From Bacillus sp. FJAT-22090 (GTDB lineage Bacteria; Bacillota; Bacilli; Bacillales_A; Planococcaceae): a DNA stretch of 64,000 bases. The stretch spans positions 1,798,001 to 1,862,000 of the forward strand of contig NZ_CP012601.1 of NCBI RefSeq assembly GCF_001278755.1, read 5' to 3'. Positions 8,110-18,172 of this stretch are shown here, piece by piece. A program made the position numbers and the translations under genes. Below the pieces are notes generated by a model. It saw only the letters and a program-made list of their open reading frames with translations. It was not told the origin of the DNA and searched no databases. The first letter of the stretch is position 1. Every line of letters starts with the position of its first letter.

Positions 8110-8976
8110 TCAAGACCTCCTCGAAAAGATATTTTTCAATCGATTGATGAATTTACTTTGTCTAGGAATATTTTCTTCCTCTTCTTCAAAATCAGAGAAC
8201 CGATTGACAATCATTCTTAACTTTTTAGTAATTTCTGCTTCAGGATAGAGTATAGAAAATGGCACTTGCTCTTTTACTGCTTTTCGAACAACGGGATCTT
8301 CAGGCAATGAACCAAGTAGAACCACTTCTTTTGATAAGAATTTAGACATTGCTAACTTCAGTCGAGAAACTGTATCAATTCCTTCCTCTTCGCTGAAGGC
8401 TCTGTTACAAAGCAGAAAAAAGTTCTTATCAGGATCCTTGTAATAAATAAACTTCATCATAGAGTAAGCGTCAGTTATAGATGTTGGTTCTGCAGTTGAA
8501 ATGACGATAATATCATCAACTGATACGAGCAAATCCAATGTCTGATTGGTCGCTCCCGCACCCATATCAAATACGATATAATCATAGTTTTTTTGTAAAA
8601 ACTCGAATGCCTCAATTAATCGTGTGAACATACCTTCATTCCATTCCATTACGCCTGATAAACCAGAGCCACCTGAAATATATTGAAGATTATTTGGTCC
8701 TTCGAATAACACTTCATCTATTGATGCGTCACCTACTAAGTAATCTTTCAAATTTGTTTGCACGGTTTTTCCAAGTAAAATATGAATATTACCCATGCCT
8801 ATATCCATATCGATTAATACAACTTTTTTACCTAGAGAACTTAACATAGTAGTAAAGTTCATAGAAAAATTACTTTTTCCAACTCCTCCTTTACCACTAA
8901 CTACCGCAATAGAACGACCTAATTTATTTTGAGTACGAAGCATTTTAATTCTTAATTCCTCAGCTTGATCTCTCAT
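8110..8976 (-). CDS. flhG: Flagellar placement ATPase FlhG
   Basis: MinD/ParA-type ATPase FlhG (YlxH), 288 residues. It controls flagellar number and position and stimulates the GTPase FlhF. The deviant Walker A is at 29-36 (GKGGVGKS), with Walker B-type IVFDMGAG further on. The N-terminus DQAEELRIKMLR is the known FlhF-activating type of helix. The start overlaps the 3' end of flhF by 17 bases, and AAAGGGG precedes the ATG. An amphipathic C-terminal helix (FINRLKNIFS) could bind the membrane. Confidence 0.95.
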   Translation of the reverse strand: MRDQAEELRIKMLRTQNKLGRSIAVVSGKGGVGKSNFSMNFTTMLSSLGKKVVLIDMDIGMGNIHILLGKTVQTNLKDYLVGDASIDEVLFEGPNNLQYISGGSGLSGVMEWNEGMFTRLIEAFEFLQKNYDYIVFDMGAGATNQTLDLLVSVDDIIVISTAEPTSITDAYSMMKFIYYKDPDKNFFLLCNRAFSEEEGIDTVSRLKLAMSKFLSKEVVLLGSLPEDPVVRKAVKEQVPFSILYPEAEITKKLRMIVNRFSDFEEEEENIPRQSKFINRLKNIFSRRS

Positions 8977-10075
8977 AACGAATCCCCTTTAAAAGCAAAT
9001 TGAGTAATTCATTTAGATTAGCCTCAACAATATCCTCGGGGACTTCTTGCCCATCTGTATAGTAAGCAAGTCCCTTCTTATATTTAACCATTAAATTAAT
9101 GATAGAGCCAATAGAATTTGTTTCGTCTAGCTTCGTGAAAATAAATTTTTCAATCGGAAAATCCATAAATTGTTCAATAATGACTTCCATGTCCTTTTGT
9201 TTAGAAGTTGTAGACAACACTAGGAAGGTTTCTGTATTTTCTTCTAGATTAATTAACTTCTGCAAATCTTCCACAAACTTTATTTCTTTATAGTTGCGAC
9301 CTGCAGTATCAATAAATACAAGATCCAAAGCTTCATACTTTTCCATTGCATCTTGTAAGTCTTTCTCACTATAAACAATTTCAATTGGAGCTTGCAAAAG
9401 CCCTGCATAAGTTTTTAGCTGCTCAATTGCAGCTATTCTATATGTATCTGTTGTAATAAAGCCAACTTTTTTCTTTTTTTCTAATACAGCACGAGCAGCC
9501 ATTTTTGCAATTGTTGTTGTTTTTCCTACCCCAGTTGGACCTAAAACATTAATGTATTTTTTATGAAAAGATATTCCACCAACAGGATGCTGTTCTAAAA
9601 GAGAAACAAGAACTTTCTTCGTTTTCTTGATTTGCTCAGCTAGCTCCAGTTTTTCATTATTACTTTTCATATGCACAAAAAGCTCATCACTAACTGTTGT
9701 GATAAGCTCATCTGCTAACTCTTGATCCTCTAAATGCTGAATAAGAGCTCCAAACTCAGGTGGATAATTTTCATCTAATGGAGAACGTTGAATTGATTTC
9801 ACCATATGCTTTAAGTCTTCTAAATCTTTTTTAATTTCATCTGTAGCATCGCTAGCTTGAAATAATTGAATGGACTGATTTTCTTTTGGAGCAATAGGCG
9901 CATCATAAGAATCCATACCCGCTAAAACTTCAATCGATTTCTTTTTAAAGAGCCCTAGAAACCCTTTAGAATAAACAACTTTAGAATTTAAAATGACCGC
10001 ATCTTCGCCAAGTTCTTTTCGGATCAATTTCATTGCTTCAGGCATTGTAGTAGCCGTATATTTTTTCATTTTCAC
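8960..10075 (-). CDS. flhF: Flagellar biosynthesis SRP-type GTPase FlhF
   Basis: FlhF, 371 residues, the third SRP-family GTPase beside FtsY and Ffh. It sets the site of flagellar assembly. N-terminal basic B domain (1-90), N helices, then the G domain with P-loop GPTGVGKTT (179-187), DTAGR and TKLDET. The start is GTG at 10073-10075, which gives MKMKKY and aligns with the usual FlhF N-terminus. It overlaps the flhA stop by four bases. Confidence 0.96.
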   Translation of the reverse strand: MKMKKYTATTMPEAMKLIRKELGEDAVILNSKVVYSKGFLGLFKKKSIEVLAGMDSYDAPIAPKENQSIQLFQASDATDEIKKDLEDLKHMVKSIQRSPLDENYPPEFGALIQHLEDQELADELITTVSDELFVHMKSNNEKLELAEQIKKTKKVLVSLLEQHPVGGISFHKKYINVLGPTGVGKTTTIAKMAARAVLEKKKKVGFITTDTYRIAAIEQLKTYAGLLQAPIEIVYSEKDLQDAMEKYEALDLVFIDTAGRNYKEIKFVEDLQKLINLEENTETFLVLSTTSKQKDMEVIIEQFMDFPIEKFIFTKLDETNSIGSIINLMVKYKKGLAYYTDGQEVPEDIVEANLNELLNLLLKGIRYERSS

Positions 10076-12105
10076 TCTATATTCACCACCCCAACACTTT
10101 GTACCTCAATGGACGATTCTAGTTCATTGTAAGATAGAATCGGAATTTGAGGGAAATATCGTTCCGTCATTTGACGTAAGTACATTCGAACTGCAGGAGA
10201 ACACAAAATAATTGGTGATTGCTCCATCAATGACGCGCGTTCTATCTCTCTTGCCATAGATTCTAAAATAGCTTGTGAATCGTTTGGATCGATAGATAAA
10301 TAATTTCCATGCTCTGTTTGTTGAATGCTATCGGCAACAATTTTTTCTACTCTACCTGAAACAGTTAATACTTTTAATACATTGCTATTACCTGCATACT
10401 GAGATGTAATTTGTTTCGCTAGAGACTGTCTAGTATATTCGGTTAATATATCGACATCTGATGTCATTTTTGAATAATCGGCCAATGTTTCAAAAATAAT
10501 AGGTAAATTTCGAACAGAGACATGCTCTCGTAGTAAATTACCCAAAACTTTTTGAATTTCCCCAACAGTAAGAGGTGTCGGAGTTAATTCATCCACAAGA
10601 ATTGGATATGTTTCACGAATATGATCAATTAGTTGTTTCGTTTCTTGACGGCCTAGTAAATCATGTGCATTATTACGAATTATCTCAGTCATATGCGTAG
10701 AAACAACACTTGGTGGATCTACAACTGTATAGCCTAGAATTTCGGCTTCTTCTTTTACAGATTCCGTAATCCATTTAGCTGGTAACCCAAAGGAAGGCTC
10801 AATTGTATCTATCCCTTCAATTGAATCATCATCTCCAGGACTCATAGCCAAATAGTGATCAAGTAATAGTTCGCCTCTAGCCATTTCATTTCCTTTAATT
10901 TTAATACGATATTCATTTGGCTGTAACTGGATATTATCTCTAATGCGAACAACAGGAATGACAATACCTAGCTCTAAAGCAAGTTGTCTTCTAATCATTA
11001 CAACACGATCCAGTAAATCTCCCCCTTGGGCTGCATCCACTAAAGGAATAAGACCATATCCAAATTCAAACTCGATTGGGTCAACGTTTAGGAGATTAAT
11101 AACATTTTCAGGACTTTTCATATTATCCGTTGTAATTTCTTCTTCAAATTCTTCTATTTCATTTGGATCTTCTTTACTTGCTTTGCTCATCATAAATGCG
11201 CCAATTGCAAGTGCGATTGAAACAGGGAATGTTAATATGATTCCAATTGGTGTTACTATCCCAAGAAGTGCAATAGTTGCTGCTGCAACATAAAGAAGTT
11301 TAGGCTGATTGAATAATTGTTCGGTAATGTCTCCACCAAGATTCCCTTTAGATGCCGCTCTTGTAACTACAATACCAGTTGCTGTAGAAATTAGCAGAGC
11401 AGGAATTTGAGATACTAGACCATCACCTACAGTTAATGTAGAAAAAAGAACTGCAGCTTCTGCAAAAGGTAGTCCTAATTGAACAACACCAATGATAATA
11501 CCAAATATAAGATTAATCAGAACAATAATTATTCCTGCTATCGCATCCCCTTTTACGAATTTCGTAGCACCGTCCATCGCTCCGTAAAAGTCTGCTTCTC
11601 CACTAACCTTTTCACGTCTTTCTCTTGCTTCTTTTTCAGAAATCATCCCAGCATTTAAATCTGCATCAATGCTCATTTGTTTACCTGGCATTGCATCAAG
11701 TGTAAAACGTGCAGCAACTTCTGAAACACGCTCAGACCCTTTAGTAATGACAATAAAATTTATAATTACTAAAATAGCAAAGACCACTAGACCTACTAAC
11801 ATATTCCCACCGGTTACGAATGTACCGAAAGTTTCAACTACTTTACCAGCGTCTCCTTCTGCTAAAATTGCTCTCGTAGTGGAGACGTTCAGTGCAAGTC
11901 TAAATAAGGTTACAAGTAATAAAACAGTAGGGAAAACGGAAAACTGTAAAGCCTCTTGCATATTCATAGCAGTCATTAATATCAATAACGCTATTGTAAT
12001 ATTGATTATTATCAGAAAACTTATCAACCAATGAGGAAGAGGTATTACTAGCATAGCCACAATTGAAATTACAGCTGCTAAAACGGATATATCGCGGATT
12101 TGCAT
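10072..12105 (-). CDS. flhA: Flagellar type III export gate protein FlhA
   Basis: FlhA, 677 residues from the chosen start. Eight hydrophobic segments span roughly 5-310, including the conserved FHIPEP-type region (LDAMPGKQMSIDADLNAG). A large cytoplasmic domain follows, which docks export chaperones. I chose the ATG at 12103-12105 (MQIRD) because GAGGTGG sits about seven bases upstream and family length is matched. A longer reading adds five residues. It follows flhB by 24 bases. Confidence 0.97.
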   Translation of the reverse strand: MQIRDISVLAAVISIVAMLVIPLPHWLISFLIIINITIALLILMTAMNMQEALQFSVFPTVLLLVTLFRLALNVSTTRAILAEGDAGKVVETFGTFVTGGNMLVGLVVFAILVIINFIVITKGSERVSEVAARFTLDAMPGKQMSIDADLNAGMISEKEARERREKVSGEADFYGAMDGATKFVKGDAIAGIIIVLINLIFGIIIGVVQLGLPFAEAAVLFSTLTVGDGLVSQIPALLISTATGIVVTRAASKGNLGGDITEQLFNQPKLLYVAAATIALLGIVTPIGIILTFPVSIALAIGAFMMSKASKEDPNEIEEFEEEITTDNMKSPENVINLLNVDPIEFEFGYGLIPLVDAAQGGDLLDRVVMIRRQLALELGIVIPVVRIRDNIQLQPNEYRIKIKGNEMARGELLLDHYLAMSPGDDDSIEGIDTIEPSFGLPAKWITESVKEEAEILGYTVVDPPSVVSTHMTEIIRNNAHDLLGRQETKQLIDHIRETYPILVDELTPTPLTVGEIQKVLGNLLREHVSVRNLPIIFETLADYSKMTSDVDILTEYTRQSLAKQITSQYAGNSNVLKVLTVSGRVEKIVADSIQQTEHGNYLSIDPNDSQAILESMAREIERASLMEQSPIILCSPAVRMYLRQMTERYFPQIPILSYNELESSIEVQSVGVVNIE

Positions 12106-12129
12106 ATACTTCCACCTCAATCTTTACAT

Positions 12130-13215
12130 CTAAATTTTTTGTTTAATACGATATACATAGGCTAATACTTCTGCAACTGCTTTAAAAAACTCATCTGGAA
12201 TCCGTTGCCCTATTTCCACTTGATCATACATAGCTCTAGCAAGTGGACGGTTCTCTACCATTACTACATCATTTTCCCTTGCGATAAGCTTTATTTTTTG
12301 TGCTACAAAATCAGCACCCTTTGCCACAACGATCGGAGCATCCATTGAATCATCATCGTACTTTAAAGCAATGGCAAAATGGGTTGGATTTGTAATAACT
12401 ACATCTGCGGAAGGAACTTCTTGCATCATTCGACGCATAGCCATCTCCCTTTGGCGCTGTCTGATCCTTGATTTAATAATAGGATCTCCGTCAGAGTTTT
12501 TATGTTCATCTTTAATGTCTTGTTTCGACATTTTTAGATTTTTTTCATAATCATAACGCTGATAAAAGAAATCTAGAACAGAAATAAATAATAGGACAGA
12601 CGAAGCAGCAATTCCCATCATCCCAGTTAACCAACCTATTGTGGAAAGTGTATCCCATGGTGTTTTAAATGATAAAGATAACACTTGTTCTAAGTTCATC
12701 CATATGATGAGAGTCGTAACCGAACCGATGAAAGAAATTTTTAATAAAGATTTTAATAGCTCTATAATTGCTTTTAATGAAAATATTCTTTTTAATCCTT
12801 GGATAGGATCAATCTTTTTCAAATCAAACTTTAATGGTTCAGTTGTAAATAATAAACCAAATTGAAAAAAGTTAGCCGCTATAGCAGCAACAACAGCAAC
12901 GCCCATAATGGGTAGCAAAATTATTGCCATTTCTATAAGTAAATCTTTATATATCTCGACAGCTGTTTCAATTGTTAAAGTTTCAATCAACATGTATTTA
13001 GTGAATGTTACATTGAAAAAAGAAAATATTTCTGTCCTCAAAAATCCTGCACTAAAAAACAAAAAGATAAAAACTGCAAGTAAAACAATAGCACTTGTTA
13101 CATCCGCACTCTTTAAAACTTGTCCCTTTTTACGAGAATCTTGACGCTTCTTAGGTGTCGCTTTTTCTGTCTTTTCTCCAGCGAAAAACTGTAAATCTAA
13201 TCGCATTTCAAACAA
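12130..13215 (-). CDS. flhB: Flagellar export switch protein FlhB
   Basis: FlhB, 361 residues. Four membrane segments (about 42-62, 95-118, 150-175, 195-215) and a cytoplasmic domain with the autocleavage motif NPTH at 276-279. Cleavage switches export from rod/hook to filament substrates. The reading starts at TTG (13213-13215) behind AGGTGG. The ATG at 13204-13206 (MRLDLQFFAGEKTEKAT) is an alternative that matches the family N-terminus but has a weaker ribosome site. Gene fliR ends two bases upstream. Confidence 0.96.
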   Translation of the reverse strand: MFEMRLDLQFFAGEKTEKATPKKRQDSRKKGQVLKSADVTSAIVLLAVFIFLFFSAGFLRTEIFSFFNVTFTKYMLIETLTIETAVEIYKDLLIEMAIILLPIMGVAVVAAIAANFFQFGLLFTTEPLKFDLKKIDPIQGLKRIFSLKAIIELLKSLLKISFIGSVTTLIIWMNLEQVLSLSFKTPWDTLSTIGWLTGMMGIAASSVLLFISVLDFFYQRYDYEKNLKMSKQDIKDEHKNSDGDPIIKSRIRQRQREMAMRRMMQEVPSADVVITNPTHFAIALKYDDDSMDAPIVVAKGADFVAQKIKLIARENDVVMVENRPLARAMYDQVEIGQRIPDEFFKAVAEVLAYVYRIKQKI

Positions 13216-13217
13216 GT

Positions 13218-13994
13218 TTAGCCACCACCTAATATAATCATTAAATCTCGCATACCAATTACCATTATTTCAAACATTTTTTGAACAACAGCCATAAGAA
13301 CACCCATCATCACGAGAAGAACTAAAAAACTTACCCCAATTTTAATTGGAAATCCAACAACGAATATATTTAATTGAGGAACTGTTCGGGCCGTTATCCC
13401 CAAAGCGATATCTACTAAAAACAATGTTGCAACGATTGGTATTGACATTTGAAAGGCTACTGCAAAAACACCAGCAAAAGTCTTCATAATGAATTCAGCA
13501 TAGTTCTCTTGCCCGAAAGCAAGTAATGTCATTTCCATGGGAATAAATTGATAACTATAAAAAATACCATCCAATAACAAATGGTGACCATTTAAAGCTA
13601 GTAATAATAAGAGAGCCAAAGTATTCAAAAACTGACCAATCAACGGACTTTGGGCTCCTGTCTGTGGATCAATAACATTTGCAATGGCAAATCCCATCTG
13701 AAAATCTATGAACCCTCCGGCAATTTGAATAGCTGACATGATGATATAAGCTAGTAAGCCTATAAATAATCCAACCATTACTTCTTTGATTATTAATATT
13801 ATGTAATCCCCGTTTATTTCAAATGGTGCAACATCCATTGTATAGTACATCATCCAGGAAAGGACCACTGCAAAAGCAATACGATGTGTAGCTGGAATTG
13901 TCCGATGAGAAAAAAGTGGTAAAGTGACGAAAAATGCCGATACACGAGCTATTATAAGTAATAATACGGTTAGTTTAGGTATAAGTTCATCCAT
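13218..13994 (-). CDS. fliR: Flagellar export gate protein FliR
   Basis: FliR, 258 residues, an integral membrane part of the FliPQR export gate. It has six predicted hydrophobic stretches, and the MGFAIANVIDPQTGAQSP block (about 100-117) is the family signature. The ATG is at 13992-13994, four bases after the fliQ stop. The order fliP-fliQ-fliR-flhB-flhA is the standard export-gate block. Confidence 0.97.
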   Translation of the reverse strand: MDELIPKLTVLLLIIARVSAFFVTLPLFSHRTIPATHRIAFAVVLSWMMYYTMDVAPFEINGDYIILIIKEVMVGLFIGLLAYIIMSAIQIAGGFIDFQMGFAIANVIDPQTGAQSPLIGQFLNTLALLLLLALNGHHLLLDGIFYSYQFIPMEMTLLAFGQENYAEFIMKTFAGVFAVAFQMSIPIVATLFLVDIALGITARTVPQLNIFVVGFPIKIGVSFLVLLVMMGVLMAVVQKMFEIMVIGMRDLMIILGGG

Positions 13995-13998
13995 TGAT

Positions 13999-14268
13999 CT
14001 AACCTATATATCTTATTAAATTTTCAAAGATATCCGCAGCGTATGTAGTTACTTGTGATAGCATCCACGGTCCAAAAAAAACGATTCCCACAAGGACCGC
14101 AATAATTTTAGGAACAAAAGCTAATGTTTGCTCCTGAATTTGTGTAGTTGCTTGAAAAATACTTACTGCCAGACCAGTGATTAAAGCAATCAAAAGAAGA
14201 GGACCTGATGTAAGAAGAATGACCCAAATAGCGCGTTCTGCAATAGAGATTACCATTTCATTATTCAT
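13999..14268 (-). CDS. fliQ: Flagellar export gate protein FliQ
   Basis: FliQ, 89 residues, two membrane helices (about 15-37 and 50-72) separated by the conserved FQATTQIQEQTLAFVPK loop. Several copies assemble around FliP/FliR in the export gate. The ATG follows AGGAGC. Confidence 0.97.
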   Translation of the reverse strand: MNNEMVISIAERAIWVILLTSGPLLLIALITGLAVSIFQATTQIQEQTLAFVPKIIAVLVGIVFFGPWMLSQVTTYAADIFENLIRYIG

Positions 14269-14280
14269 TACGATCAGCTC

Positions 14281-14946
14281 CTAAAAACTTTGTAAAATGG
14301 ATTTCATGACTAAATACCAACCATCCACTAAAACAAACAATAATATTTTAAATGGTAATGAAATCATTACTGGTGGTAGCATCATCATACCCATTGACAT
14401 TAAAACACTAGCAACAATCATATCTATTACTAGAAAAGGTATAAATATCATAAAACCAATTTGAAATGCCGTTTTGATTTCACTTAATGCAAAAGCAGGA
14501 ACCATAATCGTTAAAGGTATATCATTTATAGACTCTGGTCGTTCCGCCTCAGTATATCTCAAAAACAGCTCTAAATCTTTTTGTCTCGTATGCTTACTCA
14601 TAAATTCTTTAAATGGAACACTAGCACTCTCGTAAGCTTCCTCTAATGTAATATCTTCATTAAAAAGAGGAGTAAGCGCTTTTTCATTCACTTCCTGAAA
14701 AGTAGGAGCCATAATGAAAAAAGTTAAAAAGAGAGCTAAACCTACAATGACTTGATTGGGAGGCATTTGCTGTGTAGCAAGCGCCGTCCGTACAAATGAT
14801 AAAATAATAACGATTCTAGCAAAGGAAGTCATGAGTATTAAAATACTTGGAGCCAAAGATAAAACCGTTAGTAATAGCATTAATTTGATTGAAGTGGAGA
14901 CATTCGATGGATCACTGTCCGAAAAAAACTGGACGAAATCATTCAT
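14281..14946 (-). CDS. fliP: Flagellar export gate protein FliP
   Basis: FliP, 221 residues from the preferred ATG at 14944-14946 (MNDFVQFF), core of the export gate. Signatures are SFARIVIILSFVR and QMPPNQVI near the first membrane helix and FMIFIPFLVIDMIVASVLMS near the C-terminus. A longer frame adds ten residues, but GGAGCGAG lies right before the shorter start. It overlaps fliZ by eight bases, so the two are coupled. Confidence 0.96.
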   Translation of the reverse strand: MNDFVQFFSDSDPSNVSTSIKLMLLLTVLSLAPSILILMTSFARIVIILSFVRTALATQQMPPNQVIVGLALFLTFFIMAPTFQEVNEKALTPLFNEDITLEEAYESASVPFKEFMSKHTRQKDLELFLRYTEAERPESINDIPLTIMVPAFALSEIKTAFQIGFMIFIPFLVIDMIVASVLMSMGMMMLPPVMISLPFKILLFVLVDGWYLVMKSILQSF

Positions 14947-15613
14947 TTTCTTCTCGCTCCTTTGTCTTCCAATCATTTAATACATCACTACGGTCTTTTT
15001 TGATTTCTTGTAATCTTTTTTGGAACGTTTCGTTAAATGAAGGATCGTTTTTTACTTTGTTATTTGCCTTGGAAGAGATGGTGCCTTTTAAGTTATTAAA
15101 AATCTCTGCTATAAATGGCACTGTCTTTCCGATTTCTTGCTTCTCTTCATAGATTTTCGTCAGTTTAGTTATTTCCTCAGGGTCCGTTATTTCTTTTAAT
15201 AATGAAACATCTTCCCCGACACCAACTAAAAATAACGAGTTACCTACTTGAAGTAATTGTACTGACTTACCTTGACTAATCCCAACTCCACCTAAATTCT
15301 GAACAAGTTGGTTTGTTTGAAACGTTCTATTTCTACTATTTACAAAGCGCAATAGTCCATATAACAAAAGAATGACGAAAAGTAAGGCAAAAATCATTTT
15401 CACATAATCCCAAATAGTTATGGAAACACCACCGGATTCTATTTCTTCTGGAGTTTCGGTTTGTTCAACCGGTGTTTTATCTTTCTCATCTTGAGTTTTG
15501 TTAAAATATTCTTCAATACTTTCATTAGAATCAGTTGCAGCATAAACTTCTGCTTTTAATGGGTAGAACGCTAGTAAACAAATGAAACAGAAAACGAGGG
15601 TAAATTTCCTCAT
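14939..15613 (-). CDS. fliZ: Flagellar protein FliZ/FliO-like
   Basis: About 224 residues from the ATG at 15611-15613. A signal peptide is evident (MRKFTLVFCFICLLAFYPL, cleaved near AEVYA), followed by a Glu/Thr-rich outside segment, one membrane helix (about 75-97, KMIFALLFVILLLYGLL) and a basic cytoplasmic domain with the FliO core (LGGVGISQGKSVQLLQVGNSLFLVGV). It helps assemble FliP. A longer frame starts inside cheY and would spoil the signal peptide. The ribosome site for the chosen start is weak. Confidence 0.9.
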   Translation of the reverse strand: MRKFTLVFCFICLLAFYPLKAEVYAATDSNESIEEYFNKTQDEKDKTPVEQTETPEEIESGGVSITIWDYVKMIFALLFVILLLYGLLRFVNSRNRTFQTNQLVQNLGGVGISQGKSVQLLQVGNSLFLVGVGEDVSLLKEITDPEEITKLTKIYEEKQEIGKTVPFIAEIFNNLKGTISSKANNKVKNDPSFNETFQKRLQEIKKDRSDVLNDWKTKEREENE

Positions 15614-15620
15614 CCTATTA

Positions 15621-15983
15621 TTACCCGATTGCTTTTGAAATTGCTTCAATTACACGGTCCGCTTGGAATGGTTTAACGATAAAATCTTTTGCCCCTGCTT
15701 GTATTGCATCAATAACCATCGCTTGTTGTCCCATTGCTGAGCACATAATAATAATGGCATTCGGATCTTTCGCTTTTATTTCTTTTAATGCAGCAATTCC
15801 GTCCATTTCTGGCATTGTAATATCCATAGTTACTAAATCTGGTTTTAATTCAGCATATTTTTCAACAGCTTGGACGCCGTCTCCAGCTTCTCCTACAACT
15901 TCAAAACCATTTTTTGATAAAATATCTTTGATCATCATACGCATAAACGCAGCGTCATCGACTATTAAAATTCTTTTTGACAT
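15621..15983 (-). CDS. cheY: Chemotaxis response regulator CheY
   Basis: Single receiver domain of 120 residues. Acid pocket at Asp9-Asp10, phospho-acceptor Asp54 (VTMDITMPEMDG), the Ser/Thr switch in IIMCSA, and Lys104 in IVKPF. Phosphorylated CheY binds FliM/FliY and in B. subtilis promotes counter-clockwise rotation. GGAGG precedes the ATG. The position between fliY and fliZ is that of Bacillus. Confidence 0.98.
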   Translation of the reverse strand: MSKRILIVDDAAFMRMMIKDILSKNGFEVVGEAGDGVQAVEKYAELKPDLVTMDITMPEMDGIAALKEIKAKDPNAIIIMCSAMGQQAMVIDAIQAGAKDFIVKPFQADRVIEAISKAIG

Positions 15984-16002
15984 GTTTTGTTTCCTCCATT
16001 GG

Positions 16003-17157
16003 TTATCTTAAATTATGAATGCGCTCTGCTTGACTTAAGATATCTGTAATACGAACTCCAAAATTCTCATCAATTACAACAACTTCCCCTTTTGCGATAT
16101 GTCTATTATTTACAAGAATATCAACAGGTTCACCTGCTAGTTTATCTAGTTCAATGATAGATCCACTAGTGAGTTCCAGAATATCTTTTACAGTTCTTTT
16201 TGTACGACCTAATTCTACTGTTACTTGAAGTGGTATATCAAGTAGCAAATTTAAATTTCTTGATTCATTTTGAGTCAGATTAGGTGCATCAAAACTTGCA
16301 AATTGCGCTTGTTGTACTTCCACTTGCGGCGCTTGTGGACGGGGTTGCGTAAATTGCATTTGCGCTTGCGGCTGAGATTGTTCTTTTAATGGTTGTTGGT
16401 TTGATGGACTTGGAGTAGTTTCTACTCTTTCTTCCATAATTGTAGCAGCAACCTGGTCTTCTTCATCCTCACCCATCAATGATTTAACTAACTTCAAGCC
16501 AAATTCTAAAGGTAGTAATTGCATAATATTTGAATCAATTAAGTCTCCTACTTTTAAACGGAAGGAAATCTTTATTAGTAAATCGTCATTAGGAATTGCA
16601 TCTGTTCCTTCATCTACTTCTAAGTTCATTAAATCTATAGATGGAGGAGAAATATCCACTTTTTTATTGAAAACAGTTGACATAGAAGTCGCAGCTGAAC
16701 CCATCATTTGATTCATTGCTTCTTGCACTGCACTTAATTGAATTTCACTCATATTCGGTTGCGGATTTGTACCATCTCCACCTAGCATCAAATCTGCAAT
16801 TATCGCAGCATCGGATTGCTTAATAACGAGTAAGTTCATTCCTATAAGTCCCGCAGTGTACTGAACTTGAACTGCAACATATGGATGTGGAAACTCTTCT
16901 TTTAATTTTGTACGATTGATCATACTAATGTTAGGTGTAGTAATATCAACTTTTTGACCTAATAGTGCAGATAATGCAGTTGCTGAGCTACCAAAAGAAA
17001 TATTTCCTATTTCACCAAGTGTATCTTGAGCAAATGAATCTAAATAATCCTCAACATTAATAGTCTCAGAATTTGTAGTTTTTCCTTCATCTAAAGTCGT
17101 TCCTCTAAGGAGGGCTTCAATTTCTTCTTGGGAGAGCATATCATCACTCATCATCAT
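16003..17157 (-). CDS. fliY: Flagellar switch protein and CheY-P phosphatase FliY
   Basis: FliY, 384 residues, takes the place of FliN in Bacillales and adds CheC-type phosphatase activity. N-terminal CheY-P-binding peptide (MLSQEEIEALLRG), two CheC-like halves (first with EIGNISFGSSATALS, second with AVQEAMNQMMGSAATSM), a Gln/Pro-rich linker (about 245-295), and a C-terminal SpoA/FliN domain (LLLDIPLQVTVELGRTKR). It starts inside the end of fliM (14-base overlap). Three ATGs in a row make the exact start uncertain by two residues. Confidence 0.97.
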   Translation of the reverse strand: MMMSDDMLSQEEIEALLRGTTLDEGKTTNSETINVEDYLDSFAQDTLGEIGNISFGSSATALSALLGQKVDITTPNISMINRTKLKEEFPHPYVAVQVQYTAGLIGMNLLVIKQSDAAIIADLMLGGDGTNPQPNMSEIQLSAVQEAMNQMMGSAATSMSTVFNKKVDISPPSIDLMNLEVDEGTDAIPNDDLLIKISFRLKVGDLIDSNIMQLLPLEFGLKLVKSLMGEDEEDQVAATIMEERVETTPSPSNQQPLKEQSQPQAQMQFTQPRPQAPQVEVQQAQFASFDAPNLTQNESRNLNLLLDIPLQVTVELGRTKRTVKDILELTSGSIIELDKLAGEPVDILVNNRHIAKGEVVVIDENFGVRITDILSQAERIHNLR

Positions 17158-18142
17158 CCTCTCCTCCTTTCAAAGTTTCAATGACTTGTACAGCCATTCT
17201 TTTTTTAAGTTTACCAGGTTGTGCAGTAAATTTCGGTATTTCTCCAACATTAATGATTAGTGGATCTTCAATTTTAGAATTCAACTGAATAACATCACCT
17301 AGTTGTAAAAACAGTAAATCTTCAATCGAAATATCTGTTCTTCCTAACTCGGCTACTACTGGAATTTCAGCTGATTTTACTCGTTTCTCTAATACTTTTA
17401 ATTGTTCAGGAGAAACTTCTTTTTTGTTTGTTTGCATCCAATAACGAACAGATAAGTTAGGAACAATCGGTTCTAAAACAACATGTGGTATACAAATATT
17501 TATCATACCGCTCGTTTCACCAATTTCGGTATTGAATGAAATAACAACTACTGTTTCGTTTGGCGAAATCATTTGTAAAAATTGCGGATTTACTTCAAGC
17601 TCTGTTAAGATTGGGTCAATATCCGCGATATTAGCCCACGCTTCCCGAAGATTATCAAAAGACCGTTCGAATAAGTTTGTCATAATTTTCGTTTCAATTT
17701 CTGTCATATTATTTACTTTTGCATAAGCTTCCCCTTTACCACCCATTAACAGATCTAACATAGAATAAGCGATATTCGGATTAATCTCCATGAGAATATT
17801 TCCTTCAAGAGGAGGCACTTCAAAGACATTGATTAATGTCATATGAGGTACCGAACGGATAAATTCTTCAAACGGAATTTGATCAACAGAAACTACTGAA
17901 ATTTGTACATAAGTTCTTAATTGGGCAGAAAAAAATGTTGTTAACAAACGAGCGAAGTTTTCATGGATACGTGTTAAGCTACGAATCTGATCTTTTGAAA
18001 ATCGAAGTGCACGTTTAAAGTCATACACTCTTACTTTTCTTGCTTCTTGTTCACTCTTCATTTCATCTGCTGTCATTTCTCCTGTGGAAAGCGCACTTAA
18101 CAACGCATCTATTTCGGATTGAGATAATATATCTCCTGCCAA
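17144..18142 (-). CDS. fliM: Flagellar motor switch protein FliM
   Basis: FliM, 332 residues from the preferred start. N-terminal CheY-P-binding motif (ILSQSEIDALLSAL), CheC-like middle domain, C-terminal SpoA domain. The longest frame begins at 18157, but its second to fourth codons are the GGAGGTGG ribosome site itself. The true start is therefore most likely TTG at 18140-18142, giving a MAGDILSQSEID N-terminus that aligns with B. subtilis FliM. Confidence 0.96.
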   Translation of the reverse strand: MAGDILSQSEIDALLSALSTGEMTADEMKSEQEARKVRVYDFKRALRFSKDQIRSLTRIHENFARLLTTFFSAQLRTYVQISVVSVDQIPFEEFIRSVPHMTLINVFEVPPLEGNILMEINPNIAYSMLDLLMGGKGEAYAKVNNMTEIETKIMTNLFERSFDNLREAWANIADIDPILTELEVNPQFLQMISPNETVVVISFNTEIGETSGMINICIPHVVLEPIVPNLSVRYWMQTNKKEVSPEQLKVLEKRVKSAEIPVVAELGRTDISIEDLLFLQLGDVIQLNSKIEDPLIINVGEIPKFTAQPGKLKKRMAVQVIETLKGGEDDDE

Positions 18143-18172
18143 TCTGCCCACCTCCATTCAAAAAAGTTACGA

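Noticed and set aside
11669..12034. Plus-strand open frame of 121 codons inside flhA
   Set aside because: Antisense shadow of a strongly conserved gene. Similar long antisense frames occur over most of the low-GC genes here.
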